The notes under the pieces: model-generated | The model's database searches: none | What the model was told of the DNA's origin: nothing | The model's input: the letters and a program-made list of their open reading frames with translations, nothing else | Made by a program: the position numbers and the translations under genes | Shown here: positions 62,624 through 64,000 of the stretch, piece by piece | Layout: each line of letters opens with the position of its first letter | How positions within the stretch are numbered: the stretch's first letter is position 1 | Assembly (NCBI GenBank): GCA_013289855.1 | Contig: JABCZD010000002.1 | Location: 434,001 to 498,000, forward strand | Direction: 5' to 3' | DNA length: 64,000 nucleotides | Source: Acidobacteriota bacterium | GTDB taxonomy: Bacteria > Acidobacteriota > Terriglobia > Acidiferrales > UBA7541

Positions 62624-63307
62624 CGGAAGTTCGGATTTTCCTGAATCTATGTAGCGTTGAACGAGTTCCGGTACGCCGGGATGGTAGAAATGGCCCAGCC
62701 CGTGCAATGCACAGCGTTGCGTTTCCGTGTCCTGTATCTCTAGGATCCGGCTCAGAGTCTCGAACGTGATGTCCAGCAGTCGCCGAGAGACATCGTCCAA
62801 TTTCGACGGATCGCCCTTGTAAGTGCCTGGATGGTTCATGTTGGGGTCGTTCCAAAATTCATGCGAAATCAAATCCCACCACATGAAGAAACTGGTTATC
62901 GTTTGATCAGGTTTCGGTTCGAGCTTTGAAAAAAAGTCTGAATAAACCACGTACATCGATCGAATGCATTCAGCGCATTTTTCCTCAGGCACGGAAGAAC
63001 GAAAGACAAATTCCGTTAAATTGAAATAGGGCCCGAGAATACTCCATATTGCCTGGTCGATTTGTGCCAACGAATATGGGGGGACGAGAGTGACGAACTC
63101 CGTGAAAAGCCTCGTCATGTAGCCGACTATGATCGTTGGGGAAGAAGGGACCGCCTCGTCAAACTGCTCGCCATCCAAATCACTGAACAAATATTTGTAT
63201 TGTTGTTCGTCTGGGAGCAGTTTTCGAGCAAAGAAATATTCAACGAATTCAGGGAAACTCTTGGCGCTTAAATCCAAGGTCTTAATCTCTGGAAGCTGCT
63301 CATCCAT
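62582..63307 (-). CDS. Unknown cytoplasmic protein, possibly immunity-like
   Basis: A 241-residue, acidic, mostly helical protein rich in Phe, Trp and Tyr (for example TSFFMWWDLISHEFWNDPNM). LGHFYHPGVPELVQRYIDSG near the C-terminus looks like a HEAT-type helix. No domain is recognised. It follows an NTF2-fold immunity-like gene by 21 nt on the same strand, so the two are an operon. AAGG lies 8 nt before ATG 63307. Confidence 0.7.
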   Translation of the reverse strand: MDEQLPEIKTLDLSAKSFPEFVEYFFARKLLPDEQQYKYLFSDLDGEQFDEAVPSSPTIIVGYMTRLFTEFVTLVPPYSLAQIDQAIWSILGPYFNLTEFVFRSSVPEEKCAECIRSMYVVYSDFFSKLEPKPDQTITSFFMWWDLISHEFWNDPNMNHPGTYKGDPSKLDDVSRRLLDITFETLSRILEIQDTETQRCALHGLGHFYHPGVPELVQRYIDSGKSELPLVWVEQCRDGKVL

Positions 63308-63328
63308 TATTGTTACCTTGGGATTGAT

Positions 63329-63658
63329 CTACTTGTTGTGGGCCATGAATAGAATCTCGCCGGAGGTCTTGGATATTTTTACCACCGCTGTGCCGCCGAC
63401 ACACTGAGGGGCGCCGCAATTGAGGGTTCCCTCGACGGTCCAAACGTCTCCTTCGCGCTTGGCCTTGAACGGTTCTTCGTCGCGAATCATTCTCTCGCCA
63501 TAAACGGGCATGAGCACGGCTTCTCCGATTTTCACGGCGGTCTCAGCGTCCGGTACAAAGCCTGACTTTGGCTTGACGGAGGCATCCTGCGGTGCCTTTG
63601 AATACGCAGCCGCCATCCCGAACGCGAGAATCGAAGTTGCGATGATAAGCCGTCTCAT
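63329..63658 (-). CDS. Exported NTF2-fold immunity-like protein
   Basis: A 109-residue protein with a signal peptide (~1-20). The mature part, SGFVPDAETAVKIGEAVLMPVYGERMI, then PFKAKREGDVWTVEGTL and GGTAVVKISKTSGEILFMAH, matches my memory of the Imm-NTF2-type immunity family. Two Cys in NCGAPQC may form a disulfide. AGGAGC is upstream of ATG 63658. It shares its promoter region with the divergent HicB-like copy 2. Confidence 0.7.
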   Translation of the reverse strand: MRRLIIATSILAFGMAAAYSKAPQDASVKPKSGFVPDAETAVKIGEAVLMPVYGERMIRDEEPFKAKREGDVWTVEGTLNCGAPQCVGGTAVVKISKTSGEILFMAHNK

Positions 63659-63696
63659 ATGTTCCGCTCCTAAGAGTTTAAACGTATACTTTATCC

Positions 63697-63891
63697 GTGT
63701 CGCAAAGCGAAATCATCTTTTCGATCCAGGAGTCGCCGGAGGGTGGCTATCAAACCCGTGCGCTTGATCATTCGATCTTTACCGAGGCGGATTCCCTCGA
63801 GGAACTGAAAGTGATGATCCGTGATGCAACCTGCTGCCACTTTGGAACTTCAGAACCCATATTTTCGTTGCGCTTCATCCAGAGAAATTGA
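63697..63891 (+). CDS. HicB-like small protein, copy 2 (C-terminus altered)
   Basis: A 64-residue paralogue of copy 1: SEIIFSIQESPEGGYQTRAL, HSIFTEADSLEELKVMIRDA, CCHF, then an unrelated ending. It starts with GTG; TATACT (63685-63690) ends 6 nt before it. As in copy 1, the end overlaps a minus-strand frame by 42 nt. Confidence 0.65.
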   Translation: MSQSEIIFSIQESPEGGYQTRALDHSIFTEADSLEELKVMIRDATCCHFGTSEPIFSLRFIQRN

Positions 63892-64000
63892 GTCTCGCAA
63901 GGCAGTCGCAACGTCGCGAAATTCTTGGCGATAGCGGGCCAGCTCACGTTGATCCGGTCTAACTCGGAACCCAAACATATTTCGCGACCGAAACAGCCCC
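63850..64000 (-). CDS. Possible C-terminus of a gene running off the window
   Basis: An open minus-strand frame of 49 codons that enters from beyond the window and ends in RYRQEFRDVATALRDS...QRKYGF. The residue use is protein-like, but there is no recognised domain and too little sequence to be sure. Confidence 0.35.
   Translation of the reverse strand, partial: GLFRSRNMFGFRVRPDQRELARYRQEFRDVATALRDSISLDEAQRKYGF

Overview
The window looks like a chromosomal stretch of an acidobacterium (Acidobacteriota, probably the Terriglobia/Koribacter side). The evidence is inference from gene content: an 1149-residue TonB-dependent receptor with an N-terminal carboxypeptidase-regulatory-like domain, a TonB protein, ECF sigma factor/zinc-finger anti-sigma pairs, DUF4097 and DUF4382-type surface proteins, Tat-exported oxidoreductases, a queuosine pathway cluster, GC-rich coding sequence, and many short palindromes ending in a GTAG/CTAC foot. 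No complete plasmid, phage or insertion sequence was seen.

Layout. 1-6,000: the 3' end of a proline dehydrogenase gene, tRNA-Pro(GGG), a MerR regulator, der, and an exported TPP enzyme coupled to a di-haem cytochrome c. 6,100-14,560: the large TonB-dependent receptor, an ECF sigma factor overlapping an anti-sigma/polymer-forming membrane protein, and a DUF4382-like lipoprotein with a very long repeat-bearing leader. 14,596-18,616: an accessory island. Its minus-strand half is a complete ubiquitin-like conjugation cassette (Ub-like protein, E2-like, JAB peptidase, E1/ThiF), every gene overlapping the next. Its plus-strand half is a sigma-like regulator broken by two compensating frameshifts, a helical protein and an ImmA/IrrE metallopeptidase. 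18,620-25,760: repeat-rich DNA around an alkaline-phosphatase-superfamily lipoprotein-like enzyme, a membrane protein, and a two-subunit molybdenum hydroxylase; two diverged copies of one ~300-340 bp compound repeat sit at ~18,970 and ~22,322. 25,760-33,700: a DinG-type helicase, queD-(membrane peptide)-queE-queC, a TPR protein, an ABC-2 exporter and a PqqD-like protein. 33,814-39,495: a five-gene minus-strand envelope operon (sigma, HEAT anti-sigma, TonB-C/beta-repeat protein, DUF4097 protein, double-PDZ protein). 39,767-48,394: a giant CPBP membrane protease, recG, rsmD and a TonB protein. 48,740-64,000: metabolic and housekeeping genes (PLP enzyme, HAD, glycosyltransferase, PilZ, hydrolase, aldo/keto reductase with a UvrC-like protein, acyl-CoA dehydrogenase with a HIT protein, an HU/IHF protein and rpsA), ending in a small cluster of two paralogous HicB-like ORFs and immunity-like genes.

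How it works together. Two independent sigma/anti-sigma pairs probably sense envelope state; PDZ, DUF4097, TonB and TonB-receptor genes are plausible outputs. queD, queE and queC supply preQ0 for queuosine. The most distinctive part is the ubiquitin-like island: an E1-E2-Ubl-JAB set beside a sigma-like/ImmA-IrrE module resembles defence or protein-modification systems, but its function is not known from sequence. Several genes have a -10 box only 5-6 nt before the start codon, which suggests leaderless mRNAs.
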